Source: Gnetum montanum | Lineage: Eukaryota; Streptophyta; Gnetopsida; Gnetales; Gnetaceae | Direction: 5' to 3' | DNA length: 64,000 bases | Assembly: GCA_015680685.1 (NCBI GenBank) | Contig: MNCI01009062.1 | Location: 168,672 to 232,671, forward strand | Shown: positions 1 through 11,718 of the stretch, piece after piece | Position numbering within the stretch: the stretch's first letter is position 1 | Layout: the number at the start of each line of letters is the position of its first letter | Notes under the pieces: model-generated | Database searches by the model: none | The model's input: only the letters and a program-made list of their open reading frames with translations | What the model was told of the DNA's origin: nothing | Translations under genes and position numbers: made by a program

Positions 1-815
1 AATGCATATTTGCATTCCTTGGTCCAAATAAATAAAGCATCCTTCTTTTTCAGCTTCACTAACTATTTAGCAATCTTAGAAAAATTCTCAATGAATCATT
101 GGTAGTAGTTAATGTGTCCAAGGAATGAACTCACATCTTTGATGGTTTCTAACTATTTGGTAATTGCTTAGATGACCCTTATTTTCTCAGGTTCTAGCTT
201 ATTCCTTTTTATAAAATGTTATGCCCTAGAACAATGCCTTCCTAGACCATCAAGTGGATTTTCTACTAGGTGAGACAAATATTTGTATCCACACACCTTT
301 TTAGCACTTGCTTAAGATGGTCTAAGGCTAACTCAAGTGTAGCCTAATAGGTGGAGAAGTCATCCATGAAGACTTCCATTCTGCTACCAATCTAATGTTG
401 GAATATGTTTAGGACAAGATGTTGGAATGTAGTAGGGATATTTCATTAGCCAAACGACATCTTATTGTACATGAAATTCTTCCAGGGACTCTTGAATGTT
501 GTTTTGATCTGATCTTTTGATGTGATCTAAATTTGGTTATAGCCACTATAACCATCTAGAAAGTTGTAGTGGCAATGCCTAGAAATGATGTCCAACACCT
601 AGACCATAAGTGATAACAAAAAGTGATTTTTGTATGTTGCCATGTTCGGTAGCCTAAAATTGGTAAAAACCATCAATTTTCCACCTTTCTTTAGCACTAT
701 CATAAGTGGGTTAACCCATTAGTCATCTGTAATGGAATAGATGAACCTCACCTTGAGGGATTTTTCAATCTCCTCTTTGATGATTTGCTTCAATTTGGTG
801 GGGGTGCAACCACCA
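1..815 (-). pseudogene. Athila-like Ty3/gypsy reverse transcriptase remnant
   Basis: Reverse-complement translation gives a recognisable but stop-riddled Ty3/gypsy RT that runs off the left edge. Going down from about 810 I read an N-terminal stretch like EEIEKSLKVRFIYSITD, then a GGKLMVFTNFR block (the KxxGxxRxxxDxR region), NFLDGYSGYNQI, TTFKSPWKNFMYNKMSFG, and the catalytic strand MEVFMDDFS near 359-384, which carries the two RT aspartates. In-frame stops fall after SITDD and SLMV, and repeatedly near KMSFG. The enzyme would copy element RNA into cDNA. The block order and the FMDDF motif are typical of the Athila branch, which is inferred. This copy is certainly non-functional. Confidence 0.8.
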
Positions 816-1434
816 CTATGGCTACCTCTTTGGCTTCATGGAAGGATCCATATAGATGCAATGTTGGCATATCCTAGGATCAATCACAACAAGTTCAAGA
901 TATAACCAAGTAAAGGTTGTCAACCATTTCTTGACTAGCCCCAATAGCTTCTTTTTATACAGAAGAGTAAGAATGACACTAATAATAATCATCCTATCAT
1001 TTTTAGAAAATCATACTCCATTCTGACTAGCAGAATTTTCAACTCAAGGGACTCTTGTTTAAAACTTTTAGGAATCTCCAACTCTTCCCAATTGATGTCA
1101 TCAGGTTCATCAACAGAGAGTTGACAATAAAATTTTTCTAGTTCATTCATACCTTTAATTTAGGCACTTGTAAGGCTCTTAGTTGGTTCCATCCATATTA
1201 TTGAGCTGTATTCTGCATCAACTATGAGCCACTAGATATCCTCCTATTTTGTGGTTACTACTTATAGGCACCTTTGAATTTTTGTCACATTAAAACACTG
1301 TCTGCATGTTGTGATTGATGTGCTTTTCATGATCCATAATTTCTACAAATAGTTGTACCCTGTGTCACTGTATGTAATGTATGGAACATGCTTCCTCTTA
1401 ATATTTTCAAAATCCATTTTCTTGAAAATTTTCA
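816..1434 (-). other. pol linker between protease and RT of the Athila-like remnant
   Basis: This is the part of the minus-strand element between its protease and RT blocks. I find no further recognisable domain, only interrupted short reading frames consistent with a decayed polyprotein linker. Confidence 0.4.
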
Positions 1435-1745
1435 ATCAGAGGTCTCAAATTCCCAAACATGCATCTATTGTGCTTAGCCAAGCCATTCCCAAGATGATTG
1501 GAAATTCCCCCTTACAATTGTCTACATGAATCAACAAGAAGTCAGTAGGATAGCATCACCCACAAATGGTGATCACAATGTCCTCAACCCATCCCAAGGA
1601 AATAGTGATGGACTTATCTTCCAACTCAAGATAAATGTTATTCTTCTTGAGTGAAGGTAGGATCTAGGATTTGTACATTTCATGGAAGATCAAATTTACA
1701 CCATAACCTAAGTCCAAAAGAGCCTTTCAAGATTCATTCCTAGTG
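1435..1745 (-). pseudogene. Athila-like retroviral-type aspartic protease remnant
   Basis: Minus-strand translation shows ALLDLGYGVNLIFHEMYKS, matching the Athila-type protease active-site block (ALLDLGASVNLLP-like). It is followed by LELEDKSITISLGWVEDI and by PIILGMAWLSTIDA, the ILG-x-PFL flap/C-terminal signature. The catalytic Asp-Leu-Gly is retained. In-frame stops occur before ALLDLG, before ILPSLKKNN and after TICG. It sits directly upstream, in element sense, of the RT remnant at 1-815 and downstream of the gag remnant, so the gag-PR-RT order is preserved. Confidence 0.72.
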
Positions 1746-4405
1746 ATTTGCAAATAAACTAGGGGACTCATGGAATTAGATCTTTTTCTAGGAAAGTGGC
1801 TAGTATTAATCCAATTTATGACTGCGTGGGTTAGTATTATAATATGTACTTTGGGAGGCATTTGGTTTGAAGGGACCTTGAATGAAATTGTAGAGGATGA
1901 GGGAGAAGCAGGGTCATCAGCCATAGGTGTTTGTGAGGGCTTAGAAGAATTTTTGGTTTGAAAGAAGGGTCGTTTTTAGGGTTTGTTCTCTAAACCACTT
2001 GGATGAGGAGCTGACTATAAGTTAAAAGCCCTTGTGGAGTTTCTTTGTTGCAATTGGGCAAGAATTTCACCCTACATGGATGGAGCTAGTGGCAATTGAG
2101 TTAAGGGTAGAGGTACAAGTGTAGAAGGATGAGGAGGAAAGAAAGGAAATGGGGATTCCCATCTTCGAGATTGAGCTTTGTATTATTTAGGAAGGTAGTA
2201 TTGGTATTGAAAGGAGGTGTGAATGGAAGAGTCATGTAGAGAAATTAGCTATTAAACATAGTACACATAGGGATCTGGCTACTGGTAAGGGTATTTATGC
2301 CTTGATGGTGGCATCTCCCATGACTATGGATGTTACCATTGCTGGTACTTCTCATGAGGTTGGGATAGAGCTCCACTCAGATAGTAGGCTTGTTATTGGT
2401 GAAATTGCTTGTAGTTGGCTTGAGGATAAGGAAAACTTCTAGGTTTTTGTCTTCTTGTCAATCTTGGATTTAGTGTGTAAACCCCAAACACCTACAAGTG
2501 TGATACAATAGAATAAAATTCCTTAGGATGCTAATAGTGGTAGATGTCACATCCACCATTATCATCTATCTTAGATTATATAACATCTTCAATGGGAGTA
2601 ATTTTTCCCTTACCCATTTGATGGGCATGTTTAGCTTCTTTCATTCTTCTTTGGTTACAACTTCTACCTTGCTATTTCGACTCTTTAGCAATTCTAAGAG
2701 CAATTTGAAATTTTTCGTCCAAAGAATTTCACATTTTATCTACCTTGGCTAATATTTTAGAAATAAATTTTTACATCAATAAGGTTTTATGTTGCACCAC
2801 TTCTTCAAGTGGTGCCTCCTCATTCTCACAAAACTAGACTTTCCATTTTCAAATGGAAGGATCCCAGTTGTACTCCTCCACATTTTTCATTTTTTTCAAA
2901 TCTCCTTATTCTTTGACCACCTACTCAATTAGCCTTTCAATCTAATGGACTTTAAGTTCTGAAAGTCTTCCTTGGGCATAAACCCCAAGAATTCTCCTTG
3001 TTTCTGTTTAGAGCCCATCTATGATAAGGTAGGGCTGTTCCTACTAAGAAAATCCATGGTTTGGAAAATTTTTCAATAAAGAGTAATATCTACCCATGGT
3101 AGCATCTAAGGATTCATGTGTTGCTTGTCCCCACCCTTGGGTATGCTTCCTTAGATTAGACACTTAGGAGTACATTTGACACTTGTCATTTAATAGTTCA
3201 ATCATCGTACTCCATCGTCTAATTAATTCTAGATCTAAGAATTGGTAGCAGATTTCAGCGTCCTTGATGAGTGTCCTTGAAAAAGTTTTAGCTTCTACCA
3301 TTCATTTCTCATGTATTGTAAGGCACAGGCATCATGAAAGGCTTGAAGATGATTTTTTGGATCTGAGTTGTATCCCCCTTAGAACATGGGGATATTGTTC
3401 ATATCCAATCTTTTAATTTTACTATCTTTCACATGCCTTGTTGGAATTCTCATAGCCTCTACAATGTTTAGCATGTTTCTTATTAGAAGAAAAGGCTCAT
3501 CATAGTCATAGCCTCAGTGATGGCCATGATGCCTATGATGTCCTCTACTATCCTTTCTTTTGTGGAGATTGACCTTCCTTGATTGTCATGCCCTTGATCT
3601 CTACTATTCCAGTAGGCCCTACTATCATCTATGTCTCATTGGGCACCTCCATCATGGTCATGTCCTTTGCAACTTTGGTCAAAGCTAGAAGAGGAAGAAT
3701 ATGAGGACATCTAAGGTGAAGAGGTATGAGAGCCAAGAACAAGGTAGTGTCTACTACTTCATCTTCTTTGATCATAGCTACGCTCACCATGTCTATCTCT
3801 ATCTTGGTGCTTATCCTAGTTCCTACCTTAACTTCCTCCTTTGGAGACCCCATGGTCATGGGATCCATTCTTTCCCAAACTAGGGTTTTTTATAGTGGAT
3901 TTTAAATTTATTTTAGGGCCTCCTTCATCAAACAAGAAGGGAGGAGAGTCTGTGTTTTGAGAATCCCTAGAGAAGGGATCCTTATTTTCCTTCTGGCCCA
4001 CTAGGAATAAGGGTTTGTGAATAGCTTCCCCTTTGATGCCTTTTAGGACATCTTCTTTTGTCAATATTTTTTCTATCGTGTGCTAGTGGAATGATAATCC
4101 CAATATTCATGATCCTACATAATGTATTTAGCATTGACCCCATGGATAATCAATTTCATGAGAGTTTGGAGTAGTATTGCAAGAACTGATCAATCAAGCA
4201 ACAACACAATGTTTCCCTCCATGTTCCTCCATTGCAATTGTTCATCCTGATGTAGGATGAACATGTAGTCTAGCACATACTCATTGACAGGAGTATAGAC
4301 CACTTTGCATTGTTGCGGCAGTCATGATTTTGACCTTTTCCCCCATAGTTGATTGGATCTACCTTTGTATGCTGACAAAGAATCTCCCCTGTGAGAAGAA
4401 GCCAT
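1746..4405 (-). pseudogene. Athila-like gag remnant
   Basis: Minus strand from an ATG at 4405 (MASSHRGDSLSAYKGR), 135 nt after the primer-binding site at 4541-4558. The frame breaks repeatedly. Around 3500-3360 I read IVEAMRIPTRHVKDSKIKRL then GGYNSDPKNHLQAFHDACAL. In another frame near 3120 comes NLRKHTQGWGQATHESLDAT followed by RYYSLLKNFPNHGF, which resembles the plant gag core (tightly packed helices with a W-x-x-Y/F-x-x-LL-x-x-x-P-x-H-G-F pattern). Gag forms the virus-like particle. No zinc knuckle is readable. Stops and frameshifts are everywhere, so this is an old relic. Confidence 0.6.
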
Positions 4406-4540
4406 AACAAATTGAAAGAAAAACAATGTGCTCTTGTTATTATTATTATTAGTTTTCTTAATGATGTTAACTTTTGGGTTTGTTACAACATTGTTATATA
4501 ATTTTACAAACTCCTATATAGTGCATGTAGCTAACTAAAG

Positions 4541-4558
4541 TCCTCGGCAATGGTGCCA
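4541..4558 (-). other. primer-binding site, Athila-like element A1
   Basis: The minus strand reads TGGCACCATTGCCGAGGA, two bases inside the LTR edge at 4560. It closely resembles the TGGCGCCGTTGCCGGGGA type PBS common in plant Ty3/gypsy elements. It fixes the 5' end of the internal region of the minus-strand element. Confidence 0.72.
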
Positions 4559-4559
4559 A

Positions 4560-5500
4560 TGGTAAGTAGTGAGCAATCCCTATGCCCAACCATACTAATC
4601 ACCAGTGTTCACTAAGTGATTAGGTCAAATTTCATAGAATTTAGCCCTCTAAGTACATTAGGTCTTGGTAGTGAATCTAACAAGTGTGATCATTGTGTTC
4701 TTAGTTTCAGTTGTGAAGTGTAAAGGTATGGTTAAGTGTAGTTGAGACATATGATTTTTATCATTTTATATTTTTACATAATCCAACTAAGTGCTAAAAA
4801 TAAAGTAATTAAATGTTTAATTAATCTAAAAACTAACTAATATCTTAACTAATCCTAACATAAGCATCTATTCATTTACTATACACATCATGATTCATGC
4901 TGCAATGTTACTAGGTTACCAAGTGTTAAGCACTACTAGGATTACCAAATGTTAATGTATGCTTGAAATGATTGTACTTATGTGTATTAATTAATCACTA
5001 ATTAATTAATTAATTAGATTGATTAAATTAAATTTCTTAAATAATAAATGTATTTAAAGTAAACATTAAACTAATTCTAGATGCTACAAGGTTTATGAAT
5101 AAAGTGTCTTTATTGTCATTCACATTGAGGTCTCCTATATCTCCACCTATGGTCCCTTCATTCATCCTTTCTAGGTTTAGAGAAGGGCCTAGGCCTTGAG
5201 GCCCTTCTTATTCTAGGACATGCTCCATCCACTCTAGGGTTGTTTGCATCAATTAAACATAGTCATTGAATGTAGTAAAGATTTAAAAGAGCATATAAGA
5301 CCCATGCATTTAGTAATTCACTTCAATTCTCTTTAATATAGATCCTATCATTTTTCCTACTAGTGTTATCATCATGTGATGGGTTATCAGTTCTATGTGA
5401 AAGAGACATGTTTTTAATTAATAATGTGTGTGACTTAAATTATTAATATTTTTAAAAAGATAAATCGTTAATACTTTTACAATGATCATTTATAATATAA
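4560..5500 (-). repeat. Athila-like 5' LTR (A1)
   Basis: It begins on the plus strand with TGGTAAGTAGTGAGCAATCC beside the PBS. It shares recognisable blocks (ATGCCCAAC-ATACTAATCAC, GGTTAAGTGTAG, CCTAACATAAGCATCT, GGATTACCAAATGTTAA) with copies at 5542, 8560-9023 (inverted), 9187 and 63827. The upper boundary is approximate, because the outer TG/CA end cannot be fixed by eye. AT-rich, with no coding potential. Confidence 0.6.
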
Positions 5501-5521
5501 ATAACCTAGATAACTAGCATT

Positions 5522-5540
5522 GTCCTTGTCAATAGTGCCA
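5522..5540 (-). other. primer-binding site, Athila-like element A2
   Basis: The minus strand reads TGGCACTATTGACAAGGAC next to an LTR edge (TGATGAGCA at 5542). This is a diverged version of the A1 PBS and marks a second element whose internal part is almost completely replaced by A1. Confidence 0.55.
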
Positions 5541-5541
5541 A

Positions 5542-6150
5542 TGATGAGCAATGAATAGTCCTTATGCCCAATCATACTAATCACAAGCATTGCACTAGTC
5601 ATCTAGTCAAATTTTATGGACTTTAACTCCTAAATGTACAATAGGCAAAGTACTGATTTAAAGAGGTGATTGTTGTCTTCTTGGCTTCACTTGTGTAAAT
5701 GCAAGATTATGGTTAAGTGTAAGCCAAGGCACATGATTTTTATTGATTCTTATACTTTATTTGATTTAACCTAAGTGTGAAACAAAGTAATGAATTATGA
5801 ATTAATATAATTATCCTAACATAAACATCTAGGCCTAGATTTCGTGCACATCCTGAACTTGTTATGACTGCTATTGGCTTACCAAGTATTAAGCTATTGG
5901 CCAAACCAAGCGATAAGACCATTGGAATTACCAAGTATTAACGATATGTTCAAGGAAGTTGTACTTATGTGTAATTATTAAGTGTATTAACTAACAAAGA
6001 ACATGAACATAACGTGCAAGAATGGAAACATTAAACTATTCCTAAGTGTTGCAAGGAGTTCCAAGAATCTTATCTTTACTATCACCACATTAAAGTGTTT
6101 AGGTACATTGATGTTAAAATAAGGATTCATACAATCCTTGAAGTCCTACT
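5542..6150 (-). repeat. Athila-like 5' LTR (A2)
   Basis: Starts TGATGAGCAATG and shares its order of blocks with A1 (TTATGCCCAATCATACTAATCAC, GGTTAAGTGTAAG, CCTAACATAAACATCTA, TACCAAGTATTAA). The upper end is uncertain. It is one arm of an inverted LTR pair with 8560-9023. Confidence 0.55.
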
Positions 6151-7170
6151 GCAAGCACTTTAAAAATATTCTAACTCTAATAGAATAACATTGCAAGAAC
6201 TTGACTACTCTATTAACTTAATGGTGCCATAAATGTAGTGGATATGTGGATTTATATAACCAGAGACAAACATTACATCAACAAATCAACCCATGCATCC
6301 ATAGGAATGCATCAACACATGCCCATCAACATAGTCCATCATATGATTTATCACTCTCATATTTTTATCCTACCTCTCCATCCTATCCATCATTTGTATC
6401 TCTAGCCTTGTAATGGTCTCCTCTATCATTTCCGCTAGGTTATCTATCATTTTTTCTTTTTTCATGGGCATACTCATCCTCATAATATCTTGATAATGAC
6501 AATGATGAGGATGATGGACAACTAGGAGAGCCATGCCAACTTCCTCTCCTTCTGTGACATCTTTGGATATCTATGCATAACCTATAAGAAGACCTAGGTT
6601 TGGAGGTACTTCTTGGGTTAGTTATTTCTCTCCTTTTTCATTGTTACTTATCAAGACTAAATGTTGTCATGAATTTTTCATTCCATCTATAGTAAAGAGG
6701 AGAGGATTTTCATGATTGGATTTGCCTGAATGGTAATTTATGTTCTTCTTTTTGGACTATGATGTTAATGGAATGGTGGACCTTGTTACTTTGGTGACTT
6801 CATGATGTATCTCCATGAAATGATCTTATCATAATTGGGCTTGAGTGAGTTGATAAGGCCTAAACATCTCATCAAATACATTGTAGTCACTAGCAATTGC
6901 TTCAAGTCCAACTTTTATCAATATTGCTATGAACATTGATGGACCTGAGCAATTAAGTGCCAACATAATTTTTTCCTCTAGGCTTCTCTATTACATCTAG
7001 TTATCCACATAAAGTATAAAGGTAAAGTTTGAATTCTAGGGATCTAGATGTTGGTAGACAACTTTGACTTGATATGATACATTATCCCTAATTTTGGTAG
7101 TTCTATCATGTTCCTTTATAAAATCAGTAGTAGGTAGGGAATTAGTCCTACAAGAAGAATTTTTTTTAAT
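6151..7170 (-). pseudogene. possible gag fragment, unassigned Athila-like element
   Basis: No clean frame. Minus-strand reading near 6620-6480 gives an Arg/Ser-rich then acidic segment (SSSLSLSRYYEDEYAHEKRK). Near 7075-6840 it gives a segment like VVYQHLDP then NSNFTFILYVDN and LEEKIMLALNCSGPSMFIAI. Composition and position beside Athila-like LTRs suggest decayed gag, but I recognise no diagnostic motif. It could be unrelated. Confidence 0.25.
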
Positions 7171-7900
7171 TATTGTGTGTTTGTTTAAATAAAATTATAT
7201 TATCCATTAGATAATAAATAAAATTATCCTTTAGATAATCCTAAAATCAAAAAGCTTTTTATTTTCCTATTTTTATGTCTACTCAGTACCACGTTTGTGA
7301 TGTACTTTGAATTTTCTTTACTCGTTATTAATATATTTTTATAGGTTTGACACCCCACATCATCCTCCTAATCAAAATATTTTTAATCAAAAATTTATAT
7401 TTAGCTTTTTTATGGATTTAAAATATACATGTGAAAAAACTAGAACTACCCTTTGTAACAATGTACAAGGTTTTTTCCTTTTTTTGATGGTAAGGTGATT
7501 CAATATGAATACAATAATGCCTTTAGGCTAGTGTGCTTAGGGTGTTAGTAACAAGTTTTGAACCTATTATCTTTAAGTGAAAAGCAATGCAAGTTAACTA
7601 ACTAGCCAATGGCTTGTACTATCCAAAAATGAAATGTTAGACTATTAATAAGACTCTTAATTTGTTAACTCTAAGTTATAGGTTTGATTGAAGTAGACAA
7701 TGTTGAGTTATAAAGTTCTAATTTGACTATATATCTTGGGGATTAAATATTGGTAAAATAAAAAAACTTTGAGTTTGAATACCCTACAACCTTCCATTTA
7801 TTAAAAATTTCATAAATGAAAAACTATGCCTAATTTTTTCTTGAAGCTTATTCTATTATTTTTTTATGCTTGAAAAGTAGTTCATAGAAATACAAGAAAA
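7171..7900. other. AT-rich filler, nothing recognised
   Basis: Very AT-rich DNA with homopolymer T and A runs. I see no gene, LTR edge or domain. A fragment around 7520-7600 (GTTTTGAACC near 7554) loosely resembles a tRNA-type B box, but without flanking duplications I do not call it. Confidence 0.5.
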
Positions 7901-8094
7901 TATAGTTAACATAATGGTAGACTATCATTTGGAGTGATGGTATGATGCTTATTTCTTAAGTCGAAGACCTATGTTCGAGCCTTGGCACAACCACTTAAAG
8001 GGGTTAGGTTTTTGGTCATCTACTAATCCTCTTGGAACCCTACTTAGTGGGATGACCACCATAGCACTTGATGATGATTCTTATAGTTAACATA
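7901..8094 (+). mobile_element. tRNA-derived SINE with 13-bp target site duplication
   Basis: Body 7914-8081 (168 bp), flanked by the perfect 13-bp direct repeat TATAGTTAACATA at 7901-7913 and 8082-8094. The body starts ATGGTAGACTATCA and contains GTTCGAGCC at 7973-7981, matching the Pol III B-box consensus GWTCRANNC, as in tRNA-derived SINEs. The A box is degenerate (GGTAGACTATCATTTGG). There is no poly-A; it ends in GATGATGATTC. The duplication length fits target-primed reverse transcription by a LINE. It has no coding capacity. Confidence 0.78.
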
Positions 8095-8559
8095 TGAGTA
8101 ATTTTTTAATCACGGATCATTAGCTAATTAATTAACTTACATTACTTTTCACAAAATATATTTGGTTCAAAACCTTGGTACATTAAGCATGCTAACATAA
8201 AGCCATTATTCCAAGCATATATATTACCTTACCATAAGAAAATGATAGACATGATTTCAACAAATGAAGATTAGGAGAGAAAAATTTTGAAATCCTATAC
8301 TCAAAATCAAATCTTATTTTTTAATTATGGTTAGTGCATTGATGGTTAAGTTTTTAGTTTTCCAAAGGAAGATTATGGGTTAAATTCTTAACCCTAAAAT
8401 TTTATGATGTCTTATTCAAGTGGCATTATACCTAGACATATTGCATGAAAGATAATAAGATCAATATTGATTCCTATCCATTGCAGCACTTTGACTTAGA
8501 ATAGATTTACTTTAAATGAAATTTACTTTTTATGTACTTAACATTTACATATTCATGCA
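8095..8559. other. AT-rich filler with a possible degenerate SINE
   Basis: No reading frame or LTR edge. ATGGTTAGTGCATTGATGG near 8325-8345 followed by TGGGTTAAATTC near 8369-8380 faintly recalls the A and B boxes of a tRNA-type SINE. No flanking duplication was found, so it is only noted. Confidence 0.25.
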
Positions 8560-9023
8560 TATTAATCAAATGGAGGAATGAACATGACCAATTTCAAGCG
8601 TAAACATGTATTTTCTTGGTAATCCCAACAACATTATTGCTTAGTTTGGCCAATAGCATAACACTTAGTAACCCTAATAGTGGATATGTGAGTTTAGGAT
8701 GTGTACAAAAAGTTGGGAAAAGACACTCATCATCCTTAGGCTAGCTTAGAATTTATTCTCTTGTTATTAATTAATTAATTAATTTCTATATTATCATTCA
8801 ATTAGATTAATGGTCGCATAACATCAATAATAATATGTCTCACTCTAGACTAAACCATATGTGACAAAACTACCACTAGTCCAAGTTAGAAGATAATGAC
8901 CTATGATCAATGGTTGAAACTCTAGATACCACACTAGTTCCATCTACCAAATTTGACTAGATTGCATGTCAATGCTTGTGATTTGTATGGCTGGGCATAG
9001 GGGGTACCTATTACTCATTACCA
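8560..9023 (+). repeat. inverted Athila-like LTR copy (A4)
   Basis: Shares blocks with the reverse complement of A1/A2: CTTGGTAATCCCAACA, TTTGGCCAATAGCATAACAC and GTTTAGGATGTGTAC near 8618-8708, and GGGCATAGGGGGTACC near 8993, ending TTACCA at 9023. The orientation is opposite to A1, A2 and A5. It may be a solo LTR or the end of a plus-strand element whose body is not visible. Confidence 0.6.
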
Positions 9024-9031
9024 TTCATACC

Positions 9032-9161
9032 TTATTAAAGAAATGGTAGAGCCTCATGTGTGTTATATTGTTGTTTGTGGGTTTGAATTCAATCATGCTC
9101 ATACAACATGACATCATTCTTTAAAATAATAATAATAATAAGGATAAGGTAAAATTATTAA
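9032..9161 (+). mobile_element. possible short tRNA-type SINE with (AAT)n tail
   Basis: Starts AAATGGTAGAGCCTCATG (A-box-like GGTAGAGC), has GGGTTTGAATTCAATC (degenerate B box) and ends in a run of AAT units at about 9125-9141. Short flanking TTATTAA occurs at 9032-9038 and 9155-9161. The duplication is only 7 bp and AT-only, so the call is tentative. Confidence 0.4.
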
Positions 9162-9186
9162 GCTTTTTATTTTCCTTTAATGCAAG

Positions 9187-9604
9187 TGATGAGTGGCGAG
9201 GTACCCCTACACTCAACCATATGAATATGAGCGTTTCATGCGTGATCCGGTCGAACTCCAAGGACTAAGTTCTTACGCACCTTAATGGAACACTTAAGGT
9301 TAATGAATCACTATCTTCCCAAAATTACTTGTATTTTCACGGTTGTATGGTTAAGTACACTTGAGGTATATGATTTTGATATCTTTTATCTTTTTAATGT
9401 CTTATGCTAATCGGGGAAGGTAAGGAGAACTAAGTGACTAACTTACATTAACTATTTACTAACTAAGTTCTAATTGTTCCTAACACCAGTATCTATTCCC
9501 ACATGCTACACACATCCTAAACCAGTGCAACACTGCTGGGATTACCAAACGCTAATCGTTAATGGGCTACCAAGCACTGCACACAAGCTCCAAGTGGTCA
9601 TACT
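9187..9604 (-). repeat. Athila-like LTR fragment (A5), split by element B
   Basis: Starts TGATGAGTGGCGAGGTACCC and matches the LTR at 63827 block for block (CATATGAATATGAGCG, GATCCGGTCGAACTCC, CACGGTTGTATGGTTAAG). It ends where the TGAAACACC edge of element B begins at 9605. The missing part should lie beyond element B, outside the window. Confidence 0.7.
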
Positions 9605-11379
9605 TGAAACACCACTATTTTTGGCCTAACACTATGAAATGAGAATAACCCAGAGTATTTTTAGCTTTTTCGAGGTAAAAATTTGACTAAGGTATGGAAC
9701 TCAAGCCCACTTGCTCAAGCCATCTTGCTCAATCCAACTTGCTCAAGCCAGCTTGCTCAAGCTCAGCTTGTCAAGATCATTTTCCCTCAGCGTGAGTAAC
9801 TCTAATGACTCCAAGATCAAGTTAAATCTAGTCTAAATTTGAGATTGCAATCCATCCTCAAGGGCCACTAATGTCCACTCCAAGTTTTAGCATTCCTAGA
9901 TTCAAATTTTGAGACAAATTATTCACATTTTCACACTCACGATGTCACTCATGCTGAGGTCACGTTGGCAGCGTGAGTACAGTGTGAGCAACTTTCAAAG
10001 CCTCAAAATCGAGTCAAAATGACCTAAATTCAAGGGTGCAAGTAATCCTTAGGGTTCACTATTGATAGCTATGGGTCCTAGCATTTAGAATTCTATATTT
10101 TAGGCCCAAAATCACAAGTTTTTGCAGCTCACGCTGTGGTCACACTGCACTCACGCTGGCAGCATGAGTCCAACGTGAGCTGCCAAAAGTGGCTTAAAAA
10201 AAGTCACATTCAGGATCAAATTTCAACTTGTAGGTCACTCACAAGGTCAACCATAGTTAGGAAATTTTTGTCCTCAAGAAATAGGTTTCAAAGTTTAAAA
10301 TTTGGTGTAAAATATGTCATTTTTGGCTCACTCACGTTGAGGTCACACTAAGGTCACTCTGGTAGCGTGAGTGCAGCGTGAGTACTGCTCACGCTCAGTC
10401 AAAAGCACCTAATCTCATGCTGACGACATGCCAAGACAAAATCAACTCATGTTGGAAGCTCTGGTGAAGAAAAGATACCTCAAATAGCCACAAATCCACT
10501 CAGATCAACATCCTGCAGTAGTCAATCTAGAGATCGAGAAGATTCAAGCGAGCCAGAGTCAAATTCTCTCATTGTACATTATCTTCTTCATTGTAAATGT
10601 TCATCATTTATGGCCTAGCCAAGCTCTTACTCTCTAAATTATATGTGCTTCCATAAGCGTAAGCTAGCTCGGCCAAGCCAACACATGCTGTAAGATAAAA
10701 TGTATCTGGTCAAAAATGTAGCTTACCCAACACGTCCAACTCACACACAGCGGTCCATCGAACACGAGTCACTTGATCCATTTTCCTTTTATCTCTCAGC
10801 TGTTGATTTCATCCCTAAATTCCATGCCCAAGCCTAGCCAAACCCTATAAATACCCTATCAATTCACATAAACATGGTTGACAATTTTGAAGGTTGATGG
10901 CTTAAGAAACATAGGCCAGCAATCCTTGGATGCTCAGGCACACTTGACTTGTTGTATCCAAGCACTTCTGAAACGCATCACCATGGGGCTTGGTGCTTGA
11001 CCTACCATCCACACATGTAGCTACACTTTGACTGGTGCATATCCTTTCTAAGTAATACAATACAGTACATTTTTCCATCCATTATATTGTTCACTTTGTT
11101 TTACATTTCATTTGCAATATTGTTCTGTGTATGATCTGTTTTCATTTTGCACATCACTATTTACATTTCAAACATCAGTCATGATAACCCCAGCACAAGC
11201 CGTAGTTTACGCTCAAGAAAGTCCTTGGTTGATTTGCATGCAGACCATCCAAGGTACTCTGCCTTTGTTTTCTTTTCCAGCTTGCCCTCACGTGAAGGCA
11301 GGGTTAGCTGTGTTTTTTCAATGATCTTTTGATGTTTATTTTCTCTTCCAGCCTTACATTGATGATTTAGGTTAGTACA
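9605..11379 (+). repeat. element B 5' LTR
   Basis: 1775 bp from TGAAACACCACTATTT to GTTAGTACA, followed by the PBS. U3 holds many CTCACGCTG-type words (9780-10440). A TATAAATA box lies at 10846-10853. The 3' part (11200-11379) has the U5 block shared with D and E: a small palindrome (TTTGCATGCAGA), CCAAGGTACTCTG, the CTTGCCCTCACGTGAAGGC stretch and GATGATTT before the end. No paired 3' LTR in the window. Confidence 0.78.
10846..10853 (+). promoter_or_regulatory. TATA box of element B LTR
   Basis: TATAAATA within ACCCTATAAATACCC. The same box, often in the same CCCTATAAATA context, occurs in the LTRs of C, G and F, marking the U3/R promoter for genomic RNA. Confidence 0.6.
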
Positions 11380-11385
11380 GTAAAT

Positions 11386-11404
11386 TGGCGTTAGAAGGAT
11401 GGCC
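11386..11404 (+). other. primer-binding site of element B
   Basis: TGGCGTTAGAAGGATGGCC, six bases after the LTR end, differing from the family consensus TGGCGCTAGAAGGAGGGCC by two bases. Its complement ends in CCA as a tRNA 3' end should. I cannot assign the tRNA with certainty. Confidence 0.65.
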
Positions 11405-11718
11405 TGACTTGTTTATTATCCATCAAAACATTGATCACGCTACCTATTCAAATGCTGCATAGAAGAAGTGCCAAGACTAAAGCCCAGCTTGTCTAGCTAG
11501 CTTACATACACCAGCTTGACTTACCCATCCTATCCCCAGATATCTCACGCTACAGCTACTCACGCTGCAAGTGGTCACACTACAGTTACTCACGCTACAA
11601 CTACTCACGCTGTTAGTTCATGCTGCCATTAGCTCATGCTGCAGCTACTCATGCTATTAGTTCACATTGCTAGTTGCTCATGCTCAACTCGTCTAGCCCA
11701 GTTTACTTACACTCACTA
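11405..11718 (+). repeat. element B leader with CTCACGCTGC word array
   Basis: Untranslated leader. From about 11540 to 11690 it repeats variants of CTCACGCTGCA/CTACAGCTACTCACGCT about nine times, the same word that fills the U3 of this element's LTR. No reading frame of note. Confidence 0.65.

Noticed and set aside
9039-9154. A functional tRNA gene
   Set aside because: The B box is degenerate, no cloverleaf can be drawn, and an (AAT)n tail follows; a SINE remnant is more likely.
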